In this document: positions 32,719-46,755 of the stretch, in pieces
How the letters are laid out: each line of letters starts with the position of its first letter
Position numbering within the stretch: position 1 is the stretch's first letter
Assembly (NCBI GenBank): GCA_963169105.1
Contig: OY720636.1
Coordinates: 107,756,539-107,820,538, forward strand
Source of the DNA: Ceriagrion tenellum
Lineage: Eukaryota > Arthropoda > Insecta > Odonata > Coenagrionidae
Direction: 5' to 3'
Length of the DNA: 64,000 nucleotides
Made by a program: the position numbers and the translations under genes
Notes under the pieces: generated by a model
Told to the model about the DNA's origin: nothing
Seen by the model: the letters and a program-made list of their open reading frames with translations, nothing else
Databases searched by the model: none

Positions 32719-35700
32719 TTTAATTCCTTATTTAGCCTTCAATGAGGCGTCCATGATAATTTGCATGAAATACTCTACCCTTCCACGACAATGCTTCCCA
32801 TTCATTTTTCTTTCCTGCATTGCTTTTAAGAAGAAACTGTGTCGCAAAAACTTTCCTCTTCTCCCCAAAGTGTTATTTTGACATATTTATATATCTGAAA
32901 GTCTTCATCCTTCTTAATCGATGAATAAATGATAAAACTCGCGCAAAGTATGGACGTTTCAATCCGAGAAACTTAATGAAACATGCATGGTATGGACGAT
33001 TGTGAAAGCCTTGCGACTTGACTCCACAACTACAAGAGGCCCTGTCCACTCGAAAATTCAATGAGCTGTGCACTCTAATTTTCCAAAGTTGTTCGAGCCA
33101 TGAACTGGCGCTCATGGGCAGGACTATTTCATGCGGACGGTACAATTACGGCTAAGTTGCGTGCGCTGAGTCCGAGGTAAGGGTGAGCCTACAAAAAGAA
33201 AACGACCCTAGGACAGGAAGCAATTCTGGGACGGCTCAGGAGATTTTCCAATCTATATTTCAGGTGTTTTCCACTCGATGGAAGGCTTCCTGACAGTCAC
33301 CCTTTGCTCTTACACGGAGTCAAATGAAGAGCCTAACATTCTCTAAACATTGTTGGTACTGATGAAACTCGATCCAAACATTTCCCACCAATTAACCTCA
33401 CTAAGAATACTGGCGAGCCCCTCAAATATTTTCTGAGACAAAAATTCATGAAGTGGACGAATCACCAGGAAAAAGACCAAAAGGCATTTCATAAAGAAAA
33501 AAGAAATTTGGAACTACTGCTCAGGAAAAAGGAAGAATCACAGGAGAAATAAGTAATAACCGGCACCCACGAAAGGAATGGCAGTTGGAGAAAAAAAGGA
33601 TGGGAGGAAACAAGATCACTAAGAGATAATTAGTGAATCTTTCACTTTTATCGTTCAAATTTAAAATCATTTTAAAACATCAGTTTCAAGCTTTCGATAT
33701 CAAAAACATTCCTTAACAGTAGAACCAGCAACCGGTACCTCAACATGTGCTTTTGGTAATCAAAGATGAAAAATAAGTATTGGTATCTTAATTTAAAAAG
33801 TCAATTGCAAAGAAATATAGATATAAAACCAAAATACATCCCATAAAAAGAAAAAAAACACAAATATTTAAAGTATTAATAGAATAATACATATTAAACA
33901 AGGAAGCTAACGAAGGTAGAGAAGCCAATTCGGGTTACGCATAAAAATTAGGGTCATGGGCTAAATCTAATTTGAGGACTGAATAGGTTTAAGCAATACC
34001 TTAAGTAACATAGAAAAGCAATTAACCTCGAGTGATCTTTAATCTTTAAATAAAAGAGAAAATTAAATAAACACATGACGATTATAATGCCTCATAATTT
34101 TCAAGGAAAAAGTAAGAGAGGAAACAATCTGATAAAAAATTAGCGGAAAACTGGAGAAAACCAATCTTCGGAAGAACTATTCAAGGAAGAGTTTCTGTCA
34201 TATGGTTGTCATCTTACCCTCACTCTTCGGTGCCTTAATAATTTATTTTCCCTTTCAAGGTCAAAAATTAGATTTCTCATTCCGACGTAGAGCTAAAAGA
34301 TGTGTATCGCCAGCCAAATGAGCCAAAGACGCCTGGGGGAATCCCTCCATTTTAAAGAGCTCAAAACACACAAACGAAGCAGTCCAAATTTCGAAAAGAC
34401 TCCGTAATCAAAAGCAAACATTAATAATGAAATTTCAACAATGAAAACGGCGAGGAACAACAGCAGACGAAGATTATTAGATCGATCTCTGCAAGATTTT
34501 TGAGATTTTTCTAGTTCCCCTTTTCCTTTAGAATTCCTTCAAATACCTTTTCAGCAGAAGATTGTTTTCCAAAGATACCCATGATAATTAATCGTTTGCT
34601 AATTCTTTGATTTCATCCCTAGCGTTATTCGGATAGGAGATAAATCTATAATATAAAATCTAATTTCCTAAAAATCAAGACGATTAATAGCAATGTTTTA
34701 TAGCTTGGAGATGACTGGCAAGACAGTACGGGAAAATTATATTGGATAAATATACAACCACAAGGCCGTACACAGAGAAAACGTAGGGTTTTAAAAATAA
34801 CGGCTGCCGATACAATCAATACCCGGAGACCAATCTATTAGAACGTTTATTTTTTATTCACTTAAAAATCTGGCGCTCATTTAAACTGACATGAAAAGGG
34901 TATTTAAATAAGTCGACATGCCGGGTAGGTAATATATGATTGCACCCCGAATCAGATTAATTTTAAATGCATTTGAACGCAGCCTTACCTCCACTACGGC
35001 ATCAAGGCGTTGGCAGCCAAGTAATTAGGGGACAATGAACATACCTGGAAAAGAAGAACAAAAATTAGAATTTTTTCTTAATAGAATAAATATTAATACT
35101 TAACACGAACAAGTAAATGACTTCAAAGCAAAATATAAACTAATACAAGCGAAAAAATCAGGCAAGCGAAAAACTGCAGAAGTAAGTTAACACACACAAT
35201 AAACAAAAGAAAGGAAGATACATTAATTACACTCAAAAGCTGATTCTATAAAAGTCCAAAATATTATAAATTTGACCGTTTTATAAGATTATTGGTTATT
35301 CTTCATCCATTAAAATTGACTGCTGGTAGTCAGGAGGTTTTTATAAAAGTGCAATATGTGCAAAAGATGAGACTGCCAGAGAACTAATGAATGATCATAG
35401 GGCAAGAATCCAGAGGTAAAACACTAGAGAATATATTTCTCCCAAATGAATATAATGCCTCGACATTATCAAATTTAAAAAACATTGAACATTTGTCGTG
35501 CAACATATCACACTGTGAAAAGATAGACTTGTAACGAGGCGTAATGGGCTTATAATTTTAACTGTGACAACTAAATAGTATTCACTCTGGGCATGAACTC
35601 TGGATAGTGATTTTCGATAAATTATATTAAGTACTAGTTTTAGAAATTAGACATACTAAATCCTCTAAAACGTGTACTCTGCACGTGTCGCCGTCTCTGA

Positions 35701-35764
35701 ATCACTCCCCATCTCATTTTTGGCACGCAAGACGAAACAGATCGTCGATTATCGCATTCCGCAT
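32719..35764. other. Unassigned AT-rich stretch
   Basis: No gene, inverted repeat or retroelement motif was recognised over 3 kb. 33520-34200 is A-rich on the plus strand. Confidence 0.5.
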
Positions 35765-35880
35765 CAGGGTTTCTCAACTGGTGGGTCGGGTGTACGCCTC
35801 CCCCTCTTGAAACCCTGCCCCTGCCTCCTCATGCCTTCCCACCCGCTCTCCCGGCCCACTAGGGTCACCGGTCGATAACC
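35765..35880. mobile_element. Possible hAT terminal fragment
   Basis: CAGGGTTTCTCAACTGGTGG followed by GTCGGGTGTACGCCTCCCCC resembles hAT-type ends of the CAGGGGTTCTCAACC...GTCGC kind. No matching right end or 8-bp duplication was found, so the assignment is weak. The C-rich sequence to 35860 may belong to it. Confidence 0.3.
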
Positions 35881-38800
35881 TATGACCCGCGATAGTCTGT
35901 GAGTGAACCCGACATCACGATTTTGTGGTGACACACAGAGATAGAGGTAACCAGATGAGGAAATAGGTAGCTCTTATATAAAGGGGGTTGGGGGCACAAG
36001 GGGGGAGAAGGTGGCTCATAACCATCGGATGATAATGGCGACGTCGACCGTCTATCTGATGCGGTCGCGGCCCGTGGCCAAATTACCTACATTTAAAATT
36101 CATTCGCCCCTCCAGACTCCTACGCCACCTATCCTTACAACCTACCGCCAAGTTTCAGATCACCTCCTCCGTTTACCGTAAGCCTTGAATAATTGAACAT
36201 CCTAAAGTGATCCATTAAACATTTCCACCAACTCAACCCTAAGTCATCGACAATTTTCCCACCTGCACTCGCGGGAAGAAATCCCTCTAAGAAGCGTTCC
36301 TCGCTCCCCATATTTTGGGTGGAAGTTTCCGCGAAGTTTACAGTGGGAGAATAGAGTCCTTTCAGCTCGTGAATGCCAATGTTTCACGCATAAATTAGCA
36401 AAAACCAATAATCTTTATAGTAATAAAACTTCGCGAATATCAAAACGGTAATATTATAAATTGACCGCTTGATTGGCTTATGCGAATCATCAGCCACAAC
36501 CACAAACTGAAACTGAAATAATAAAACTTGTAAAGTCACTTTTTTAATCTACCGGTTAAATCACCTAATAAACTAGGTTTAGCGATTTAAATTAGTGTCT
36601 TAAAATTACCCATAGTGAATATCAGAAATGTTTATTGATTCATAATCAGTTCTGGTTTCAGGGTCAAGATTTATCGAGGGACAAATTTATCATGAGTAAC
36701 TAGGATTAATTACCAAGAACGTTTGCTTTTTATTGCACATATAGCCCTAAAAAAACTTGCCTGTTGTTTCTATGGCGCGCATATGAGAAGGAAATCGACG
36801 TTTGCGAGTTTGACGACCATGGAATGTAAAATTGATAATCCTCCAGCAAGGTTGCGAGTTATGACATTACGTAAGACACAATGTTTACGCGTGCCTTAGC
36901 ATGAAGACCTTAGGTTATACATTGCGATAGGTTCAACCTAAAATTGTTTTACTTATGAGTCCCACAACAGCGTTAACTGAGGGAGAAAGGCAAAGGGCAT
37001 ATGAGAATGGAATGGTCATACTCCACGAGATTAATTAGGAGCGATGAAAATACATCTCCAAAATGGTCGACAAAAATCTCCGAAACTGATCATCTACGAA
37101 CGCATATATCACGATCATCAGGCATCATTCAGGATAACATCCAGCACATAGATAACGGCCGATGTTCAACAAATATAAAAGTACTAAAGGGTAGGGGATA
37201 CGTTTATAAAATCCAAAAAATTATCCACCAAAATTCTTAAGTACTCCGCAAAGGAGAAATACAGTTGGTGGAGGGGAGGAAAGTAGAAGGGAATGCAGGC
37301 CCTCACGAGCACATGGCGCTTTCGCTGCGGCAAACCGCCAATTAAGGCGCAAGAAAATCCTCCTTGGTTATTACGATTTAGAAAATTCCATGAAATCCAC
37401 ACTTTCAAGAAATTACTGAATTCAAAGGAGAAGGACCACGCCTTTGTATATTTTCGTAGCAATCCCCATCAACAAACTGCTCCTACTCAAATGAATAATC
37501 ATCTTTAGAAGTCAACTTTAGAATCAACTCTGGAAAAAAACATTTGGTTCATATCGTAATGACTTAAGCATTAAAAAGTGAAAATAGGATTATTTCATTC
37601 ACAGCATGCAATCGCGGCGTTAAAAACCATATATTCAACGGTATCAAGAAGAAAACAATGAAGGTGTGAAACCGCCATTTTTATGCCCAATAGCCACCCT
37701 TCTTAACTGGTAACAAGAAAAATAAAACCGTTAGCGTAACAACTCTCATCAGAACCATGAGTTCATATTTATCAGTGCGATATGACCTTCAACTGAATCT
37801 TAATCTTCAGTAGATGAATCATACAAATATCAACTCTACTAGATGCCAGATATTAAAATACAGTAGTTAAATATGAGCCGTTGAGAACAGTGGCATATTA
37901 AGCCAGTGTTCTGCAAAATTAAGTACACATATGCATTCCTACACCGGCACCCTATTTAATGCATGAGAGGTGCTAGTATGGCCTCGGAGTTTTTTTTAAT
38001 TTTAAAGCGGAACCTAGGGTTTAATTATTTTACTTTAAGCATCAATTTCAAAATTTTACAATTTTGACTAAAAACATTCTTGCTCTCAACGGCTGATATT
38101 TTCCAGCACCACTCAACTCATAACGTTTTCATCAAATATCCCAAAATCTTGAGCTGGGATTGGTGAAGGCAACCGTGTCATTCATAGTTTTCGCCTTTGA
38201 CGACGAAAAACTAAAATATATACATTATTCGGAAAAAAAGTGTCGGGGATCAATAGAATGAAATTGATTTCATTATATACCGTGGGAACTCTATCGGCGA
38301 AGGAACTCGACGTCTCTACGTGCCTCGGGATGAAGAAGGGGGAAGGGATTCAGAGATTTCTCAAGATCCGAACAGGGGTTGCGTAAAAGAAACGGGTTTC
38401 GGGAGCCTGAGACCCCGAGGGCGATACAAATAAAAGAACTCTTCGACCCATGAAAGTCTTACCCTCCGTGTGAACTGGGAAAACGAAATCACTGGATCCT
38501 ACCACGCATATTGTCTTCAATACTTGGCCCCTGAGTGTAGAAGTCAGCTCGCATTGACCGGATTCATTTAGCTCAAAAATGTAATTCTTACATCGAACAC
38601 AACTAAAGAACGTGTGAACCTGTCTACGAGCGTGAAGAGCGCTCAAAGATGCGCATCTTAAGAGCACATATACCTTAAAGCAGAAGAAATTTAGCTAACT
38701 GAGACAATGGGTTACCAGTCATGAAAGAAGCACGAGAGATACAGTGACTAAGGTGGAGCAAACAAAGGTGGCATTCACCAGAGTATCACAGCCAGCTACG

Positions 38801-40139
38801 TACGTATGCAACGTAAGCGTGCGTAAGTACTTCGAAAAAACATATAGGTACACATATAAAGCATGCTCTGACATGGCATCGACGTCTGAACGATAACAGC
38901 TACAGGAGGACAAACACGATAGGAGATAATGGAGATTTGGTGTTGGCGAAGAAAAAAAACGGGGAAACAGATGGCCAGAATTGCTAAAGATGAAAGGTTG
39001 GAGAAAAATGCGTGCAAGGCAACTCTCCGAAGAAAAAGAGACAAATACAATGGAAACATTTGGTGACACTACGGCTTCTTAAACACGATAATGCATGGAA
39101 AATGGATGAAATAACAAACAAGGCGGATTGAGGAAAGAATTCGCTAGGAATTCACCAGGTAAAGGAAGACCAATGTAGGAATGAAACAGTTAACTGAGAG
39201 GACAGTAAGGTGTGGACAGCTGTCGCAAGCCAATCTTCGAATTAAATACTGCTGATGACGTCAAACGTAAAAGGAAGTATATTTTTCACCGCTTAAGTTA
39301 TGTGCTCGAGTTCAACAATCAGAGACTTCCTTGTCGGATACAAGCGACATCGGGGATGATAAAATACAATGTAGCAGCAGAGACAGGTTACATATTTAAT
39401 AACATCTCTCCGAGTTGATGCGCGTGCGGCCACATTTGTACAGTTATTAAAATGGAACAAAAATTTGAAATTATTTTATGAAAGCGTATCCATGGCGTGA
39501 AATTGAATCATTCTTGGATCTTGGACAGAGGACATGGTTGACGAAAACAAACTAACACGTCAAATTAACAAATTCCATTTTTAACTAAAGGAAAGGCGAA
39601 ATCATTCCCGCATATTTGATGTAATGGCGCGAATGATTTTAGCGTGGTGTTAATTTTGACGATTAAGTAATATTTTATATCGGTGTTCACTGGCCCTGAG
39701 CTATGGTCACAGCCAAAAGACAGTAAAGGTCTTACGGGTGTCACCCACGGTGAAGTATACATTTTTCGATCCCAGATTTCTAAGCTCACGACTCAAATAA
39801 AGCTCATTATTCATTAAGTGGATTTAGCAACAAGGACGGCTGGAATACAAATTTACACCAAGGCATAATGGCTTAAGGCCCTGGGAATTTTAACCAGTTC
39901 GTGACTCCAAACCCTAGAAAAGATACGATCTTCCGAAAAGTAATTACAAAGGAAAGGCGGCGGTAAAGAACTTGGTAAATGGAAGCAAAAGTTGTTTCTC
40001 CTGAAAAAAATCTTGAAAGTGCAGGAACTCAAAGGGAACTTTAAAATATATCGCAGGAACTCAAGTCTTCTCTAAGTCTAAAAGGAAAAATGCCCGTAAA
40101 CAAGCACGCAGAGAAAGGCTTTTTCAAACTATGAATCAC
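35881..40139. other. Unassigned stretch
   Basis: No gene was recognised over 4.3 kb. Minus-strand frames of 105 and 116 codons at 38350-38667 and 38719-39069, and a 92-codon frame at 37184-37462, have no motif and no supporting composition. Confidence 0.5.
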
Positions 40140-40620
40140 GGGAAGTTGAGCGGGAGAAAAAAGGCTTCAAAAAACTATTCCGAGCATCGTACCACTTCGG
40201 CCGGAACGGAGAGAAATAAAAGGGGAGTGGGAAAGAATTCGGGTATAAAAATCGCCACGTTCAACTTTTCTCACGAGCGGTGAGTTGCACTGGATATTTT
40301 CCGTGCGCATCACGACACCAAAATGATGTCACCAGACATCATGGCAATAACATCAGCTACGGGAGGGGCGGAATTCACCCAACTCACCGCATCCTTTGAC
40401 GTCATGATTCGATTCTTCACACCCCAGTAACCAAACCACCCAGAGGGCTTCCCAAAGCCGATGGTTTTAGCGCTTAATAATGAAGCATCCCCCGGATGCT
40501 TTCTGGATTTGGGCGCATTACCATTGATGAAACGTCGGCTTCAGAGGCAGGAGAGGAGGGCGCGTGAGGGCTCATGGGATTGAGCGAGCGATAAGAGGGT
40601 TGGCTACAAGCCTCTCAACG
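40140..40620. other. GC-richer patch, possible regulatory DNA
   Basis: Base composition rises in G+C and CpG relative to both sides (for example CGGCCGGAACGGAGAG, TGACGTCATGATTCGA). TGACGTCA at 40398-40405 is a perfect CRE octamer. No open frame with a motif was seen. This could be an enhancer or promoter fragment, but function is not shown. Confidence 0.3.
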
Positions 40621-42067
40621 GCATACTAGAAACACCTACAAACACTCCACCTTTGGTTTCTTCGATTTTTCATGGATATCCGGGCTCTTCCACTATTGTC
40701 CAGCCGTCTGCCTTATCTCACCGACTTTCCTGTCCCCACTCTCTCCGTAACACCGTGCTTTATCACATGAGTAAGTGCAGGAGAAGGGTATTCTTTATTT
40801 CCAGAGAGTAAATTCCTTTTTCTGCTTATTTTTGATGGGTAATTTGAAATACTAGGGTTTGCAGTCATAAGAAGTATTTACTAGGCAATTTTCTTAACGA
40901 TTTATTCTCAAGTAGAATAAGCAATGACAAGTAGCCTATTGAAAATGCCGAGTGAACGTTAAAACCAGCTGAGGTAAAAATAATTGGTGTGGAAAATTAA
41001 CTCTGATTACCATGGATAATTTCTACAAAGTTAGTTCAACACAAATATAGAAAACGAAAAGATAGCCGTCACTTCCAAGGTTTATGTTGAACCTTGTCCG
41101 CAGAAACCATTATTAAGAGTACATGAGAATTTGGGAATTGCGTAAAATAGAGCGGAAGTACGAAAGATGCAGACATTGGCTGTACAAATAGAGAGGGAAA
41201 ATAATTTTGGCTGGATATTTTTAGGAAATAATGTTGCCGCTACAACATCACCGAACTCGCATGGAGAGATCCAAGACACAATAATATCCACAGATACACC
41301 AATGATTGCTAAACAATAGTGATACTTCCTGATTCTGGAAGATATTTAAGCAATAAACGCAACCGATAATCTCAACCGATATGAGCGCAGTGCCAAGGCA
41401 TATGTGTCACAGAAAATGCCACATAAAATACGGCAGAAACCCCTCCACAAAACCTTCAAGCAGAAGACGCTGGTAGGATAGCCAAACAAAAGGTAACCTC
41501 ACACAAACTCACGCGGAAGAAATCCCGGAGTTCATGTTTTCAAGAGTTCAAAAACAACATAAAATTGGAAGGAAGAAGACAAGGTGTGTCAAAGCACGCG
41601 ACAGAAGGAAGGCGGTAGGTGCATAAACGGGGACGAGATGAAGCACTTAGGCAGCATGAAAAAGCCTGGTTGCGCGGATTTTACGGGCGTGATTCCTGAA
41701 AGGCTTACGCCATTCAAGTGCGTTATGCATCAATAAAATACTCGAGTAAGTGTCTAAACGATAACACGGATAAAACTCGAGCCACTGAAGAACACTAACA
41801 CCACAGACAAGGCAGCTATTATGACGTCAGTTCCATTCACGTCACCGAACAAAATTTCTAGAATGGAGCAATAAAATACGACCAAGAGAAAGGGCTCCGG
41901 CAAAAAGCTCGGCAGGAGGTATAAAAATGAAAAACAGAACGATAGAAAGTTGAAGAGGGAATGTATCCAGAGGGATAGCTACATAATTCACTTAAAGTCG
42001 CCGCATGGGATAGTGATAGCAGGTATTACGGCACATGAGATAAAAAAATTGAGGGAAGAGGATATAC
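40621..42067. other. Unassigned stretch
   Basis: AT-leaning, A-rich on the plus strand after 41340. No gene was recognised. Confidence 0.5.
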
Positions 42068-42141
42068 TGGATTCAGAATTTGAACCCGAGCCTTTTGCGT
42101 GGTAGACCAAGACTATCCAGCATAATAAACCCACCGATCTG
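42068..42141 (-). mobile_element. tRNA-like SINE head
   Basis: On the minus strand: GATCGGTGGGTTTATTATGC, then GGATAGTCTTGGTCTACCAC, then GCAAAAGGCTCGGGTTCAAA. The B box (GGTTCAAATTC) and the CACGC-AAAAGG spacer match the minus-strand block at 9985-10060, so both probably belong to one SINE family. The neighbouring body was not delimited. Confidence 0.5.
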
Positions 42142-42199
42142 CTGAAGTATTGACTGATGTGCGGGAAGAGATGTTTCCTAAGCCTACCTATCCGACAGT

Positions 42200-42960
42200 G
42201 AGCTTCTTTTATTTCTTTCGCTTTTGTTGGTTCTTCGGATACTGAGGATCTAAATCATCAGCACCTTCGGGGAGACCAATGGCAGAACTTCCACAGTGAA
42301 ACCGCAGGAGTTGGTGGACTAGGATTTCTGCAGAGGAGGGGATCTACGCTCAGTTAAACAACAAACAAAACTCACTCTAAAAACAAACCTTATTGTAGCC
42401 GTGGACTGGAGCGGGAAGAAATTTCTTACACCCATTAGTGGGAGGGCTTATCGCGTTCACATCATTGCCATTGTCCGTACGGTGTCTAAAGATGTTGGAT
42501 AAGCTAAAAATAGAATCCTCAGCACCTACCGGGGGAAATTCGGTGAACGGAGCCCTTTGACACAGAAGGAAAGCAGAGGGGACTAGGATTTCGGCGGTGG
42601 AGGAAAGCTCCGCCCGACGGAACGATTTTGTATCCGTTCGGTCAAATTTTTCTCGATGACTTTGCCGCTTTTGTATATGCAGCCGTAGAAGTGTGAAACG
42701 ACAATTCCAGCTTCATCAGCAGCAGGGGAACAACGGGAAAACCTCTAAAATGAATTATGAGGAATGGGTGTACCACGATTTCCGCGGTGGAGAAAGCCCT
42801 AAGCCCGACAGAAATACCCGTTTGGTCAAATCTTTCCATTTATAATACTAACACTATCATCCACTTCCTGTAATTGAAGGTAAGTAAAAAATCTAGCATC
42901 ATCGGCAGAAGGAGACAAACGGGAAAGTTTCAATAATGAATGAACGGGAATTGATTACTA
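42200..42960 (+). repeat. Ancient, diverged tandem array (about 4 units)
   Basis: Four unit starts share ATCATCAGCACC-like wording at about 42254, 42515, 42712 and 42895. A second landmark, AGGATTTCKGCRGWGGAGGR, sits 64-69 bases after the first three starts (42321, 42584, 42776). A third, CGGTCAAATYTTTC, follows at 42641 and 42825. Unit length is 183-261 bp, so indels have accumulated. There is no coding function. It is independent of the array at 10.5-12.9 kb. Confidence 0.75.
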
Positions 42961-43565
42961 GAACAGTGTCAATTTGAACCGCCCTTCCCCATATTTGTGG
43001 ATTTACGGTATCTCCCTGTACGTCATCTTTACGTTCATAAAGTATTGAAATTGTTCTACCTCAGAAGTGGTAATAAACCTAAGGTAGTGGTAAACCTAAG
43101 GAACCAAAAGCCAATGTATACCATCTAAGATCTACAACAATGTATATTTTGCCCGAGCCCAATTTGTCTTTGTATAAACACTCATTTATCTATATAGGGC
43201 CAAAATTATTTCTTAGATTGTCAGATGATATAAGAAGTATATACAATTAGTTAAATATCACTTTCGAATAGAGTAAAAAGATGGTTATTTGATGTAGAAA
43301 ATCTATGTGTGTCCTTCTGTCAATAGTATGCTTAACACTCTCTTTAAACTGTACGCACGACAGTTTGAGATTAAACAAAAATAGCTATTTTTGCGTGTAT
43401 GTATTTCTGTTGCTTTTTTATTTCTCAACTATTCGAAATTTAATTTATGAGATATCCCAGATAGAGGCAATGCCTAAAAGGGATTCCTAATTTATCATTT
43501 TATTTATTTGAAATGTAATGTGTGCATGTAAGGTTCATTCGATACAAAATTAGGTGTGATAGGAT
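42961..43565. other. Unassigned AT-rich stretch
   Basis: A short direct repeat (AACCTAAGGTAGTGGTAAAC) occurs near 43076-43095. No gene was recognised. Confidence 0.5.
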
Positions 43566-44340
43566 TTCGGAGAAGGGGAGGAAGTTGGACGCGTGCGACA
43601 GGGCTGGAGAACGAGAGAGAATGAAAGAGACAGAGGGAGACACCCGTTCTCTCTGTATGTGTGCCTTGACCTCGGGAGCGGAGTGAGCAGAACGGAGGGA
43701 GGTTGGCAGGAGGTGAGGGGGAGTTCCTGAGGGGGAGGAGGGCAAGGGGAAAGGGAGGGGACGTACGTTGGTGGAGGGAAAGGCGGCGGCAGTGGGCGAA
43801 TCAATATATGTGGGAGGGGCGGGGAGGCGGAGGAGGAGAGGTAGGAAGGAGGGGGTGACGTAGTTGTAAGAGGGGAGGAGGAGAAGAAGAAAAAAGGGGG
43901 CGGGGTGACGTTCGACGGGGTGGGGGAAAACGGGGGTGGAATGGGGCGTGGGGAGGGGGTCACCGAAGTGGGAGAGGGGGGGAGGGAAGGAGAGAGGAGA
44001 TGAAGAGGAAGAGAAATGAACGAGAGGAGGAGGAGGCGAACGGAGGAGAGAGGGGCGGGGCGGGGTGTTGGCGGGATGGTATGAGTTTTGAGTCTTGAGA
44101 GCAGGAGGATCTCGCTCAAAGGGACCAGGGTTCATGGGTGGTGAGTTTGGCGGAGGAAGGCAGGCGAGGAGACGGGACGAAAGGGACAGAGATTGGGGCA
44201 GAGGAGGAGGGAGAAGGGTGAGGGGATGACAGTTGTGTGGGAATCGGGGGAAGGAGGGGAGTAGGTATACACCTAGCCCACGGGCCTGAGAGAGGAGGCG
44301 AAAGGGCATAAGTTCCCGTCAAAGACCTCCCTCCCCCACC
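43566..44340 (+). repeat. Polypurine domain (G/A-rich plus strand)
   Basis: For about 770 bp the plus strand is overwhelmingly G and A, with GGAGG, GGGGA and AGAGAG words and only scattered pyrimidines. The complementary strand therefore reads as open frames of 269 and 189 codons made of P, S, L and H. These are compositional and not a gene. Long R:Y tracts can adopt triplex (H-DNA) or, in the GGGG-rich parts, G-quadruplex structures. Similar domains lie at 47.46-48.21 and 51.69-52.21 kb. Confidence 0.85.
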
Positions 44341-46687
44341 AACCCTCCCTTAAGCCCTCTCAGGTCCTCAAAAGCGTTAATCTAACGGTTAAGATTAAAC
44401 GTACACAAAAGAAGAGATTAGATGATAAAAAAAGAAATTATCAGGCTCACGGCTTGGTGTAAATAAATGTCTACTTAGTACTGTCCACGCATAATTTACT
44501 CTCGGCGATGCTTTCAGCAATTAAATATAATTTACATTTAGGGTTAAAACCCTAAGGACAATGAAATTACGACAAATGATTTTTAAAAAACACGGAGGAT
44601 AATTAAATTTCGGTAAAAATAATGCCGCCAAATTATTTAGCAAATTGAATCAAATCTGCTTTTGGAGAACAAAAGTGAAGCACATTATTCGATTCTGCCA
44701 TGAAATATGGCGATTACTCGAGGTTTGCTCAGCAACGTTGCTTAGAGAGAAATGCTTTTTAAACTTTTTAGTTTTTTATACGCTAATATTATTTATCATG
44801 GAACCGACGCAACGATTCAACTATTATTTCTGATGATGATGTATCAACGTCCCACCCAATAACTTGAATGTGGCTGCACGCGCTTTTTAGTGGATTCACT
44901 ATTTCCTTGAGTTAACGGGCCATTTTGTTTCCTCTATCCTGTTCTTTCATCTACAGGAGTAAACCATGGTTAAAACCTTTAGGATGATGGTTGCACGATA
45001 TATTTTCCTCTGCTTCTCAACGCATAATCATCAGTTTTTCACACAACAGATAAATACTCTAAGAAATATACTGATAAAGTTAAATGGCGATTATTTGGAA
45101 CTGATTTTTTAGAAAAAACATTCATTTCGCACTGCTATAGAATTTTATCATTTTTTCCGACCAATAGATACCGAGAGAACTATCGGATGTACTCGGTGAA
45201 ACCAGTTCTAATTACTCTGTTCTCAAAAATGACAGATGTTACGCAATGATTCTTGACATGCAGACAGTATCTCTGAGTAATCGATCGACATAAAACACGA
45301 ACAAATCCTTATCACCTTATTAATAACTGACTAAATTAAGATTGACTCAGGCAATAAAATGTGAAGATTATGTAACTCCATGATTAAAGTAGATAACTTT
45401 GGCGATTCTACAATAATAAAAACTTGGGATAGGTACAATAAATTTGTTTGCCGATAACACATCCATAACAAAAGATCCTAAATTAGAAATAGAAAATTAG
45501 TTGGGGTTGCAATGAAATTTGACTGCTCCAACTACAATCAAACTGATGATCCAAATAAATTCCCACATATTCTAAAGCAAATTAAGAGAGCAATTAATTA
45601 AATTAATATAACAATTAATGCAATCAAATACAAAATGAATTTTAGAATCAAAATCAATCGTAGTAAACAAGTTGATTCCCGTAGTGTTGGCACGATATTA
45701 AAATGGCCTTGAAATTGAATAATCACTTGAAAATAAAAGTGATGTATTTTCTTTTTCCAAGGGTCAATATTTTTTTTCAACTTGACGAATAATATGTTAA
45801 TCGCAAGCGTCTCAGGAGCGTGAACTGTCGTTGAGAATTATAATTTTATCCTCACGATAAGACACCCGTCCAAAGATAAGAGACAAACCCGGAAATCAGG
45901 CCGTTGACAACTCCATCGCAATAAAAAATCATTCTTCCATGAAAATATACACTGGTAATCGCATCAGTAGAACCGAAAAATGAAAGAATGTTGTTGTAGT
46001 GTTGAATATATCCTGGAAAAGTGGATCTTAATCCCAAAATCAACTAGAGCCAAGAAAACACTGTCAGAACATATCAGATTAGCATAACATGATTTTACCC
46101 TGATAACAGGGTAACCACGTGAGTTTTGGATGCCTTCGATCTTTCGAATAATAAATTTCCGCGATGACTTCGATCGTGCGAATGATATACTGAGTATTTG
46201 AAGGGTAGGTTTTTGGAAATCACATACCTGCATACAAATTACACTGCCAGCCGCCAAAGGGCCGTATGGCAGGGAGGAATCATATATCATGATAAATATG
46301 CCCTCCGAGGGCCATACCCAGGAGCTGGCGATAAACCATTGCCATTAAAACATTGATGAAGCAGCGGCATAGCCCAGGGTAACTGAACGTGGATAATCGC
46401 ATCGAAAGTTTCTTAATAAAATTTATAGGGACTAAATGAAGCAGCAAACTAGTGGCGCAGTATCCTATATGCATTCAGGAATATATTCAGCCTTTCTCGC
46501 AGCAGCTAGCTAGCAATCACTTGACACTGACCAAAGATACCAGGAGAAGCCTTAAAATACAGGAATACCAACATCTAATTACCCCGAGCTCACTTCGGGT
46601 TACACTGCTAGAATTGCCCATAAAAAGCCGGAGAACCAAATGGCACGGATTGTGCCATCAGATGGCTTGTAACGATCAAAGTACCAC
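44341..46687. other. Unassigned AT-rich stretch
   Basis: No gene was recognised. Minus-strand frames at 45852-46290 have no motif. 46230-46440 carries several GCC/GGC palindromic words but no defined element. Confidence 0.5.
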
Positions 46688-46755
46688 ATCATCAGCAGTC
46701 ATTAACAGGGAGATGGGTTTGTTACCCTCCACTCCACTCTCGTATCAGCTAACCA
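46688..46755. mobile_element. Retroelement fragment shared with 32650-32718
   Basis: ATCATCAGCAGTCATTAACA, GGGAGATGGGTTTG and CTCCACTCCACTCTCGTATC followed by AGCTAACC. It is collinear with the block at 32.65 kb. It lies just downstream (in minus-strand sense) of the RT remnant at 46900-47160 and may be the same insertion. Confidence 0.5.

Noticed and set aside
43500..44309. Longest open frames in the window (269 and 189 codons, minus strand)
   Set aside because: They coincide exactly with a polypurine tract. The proteins are runs of P, S, L and H, two frames are open at once, and no domain is visible.
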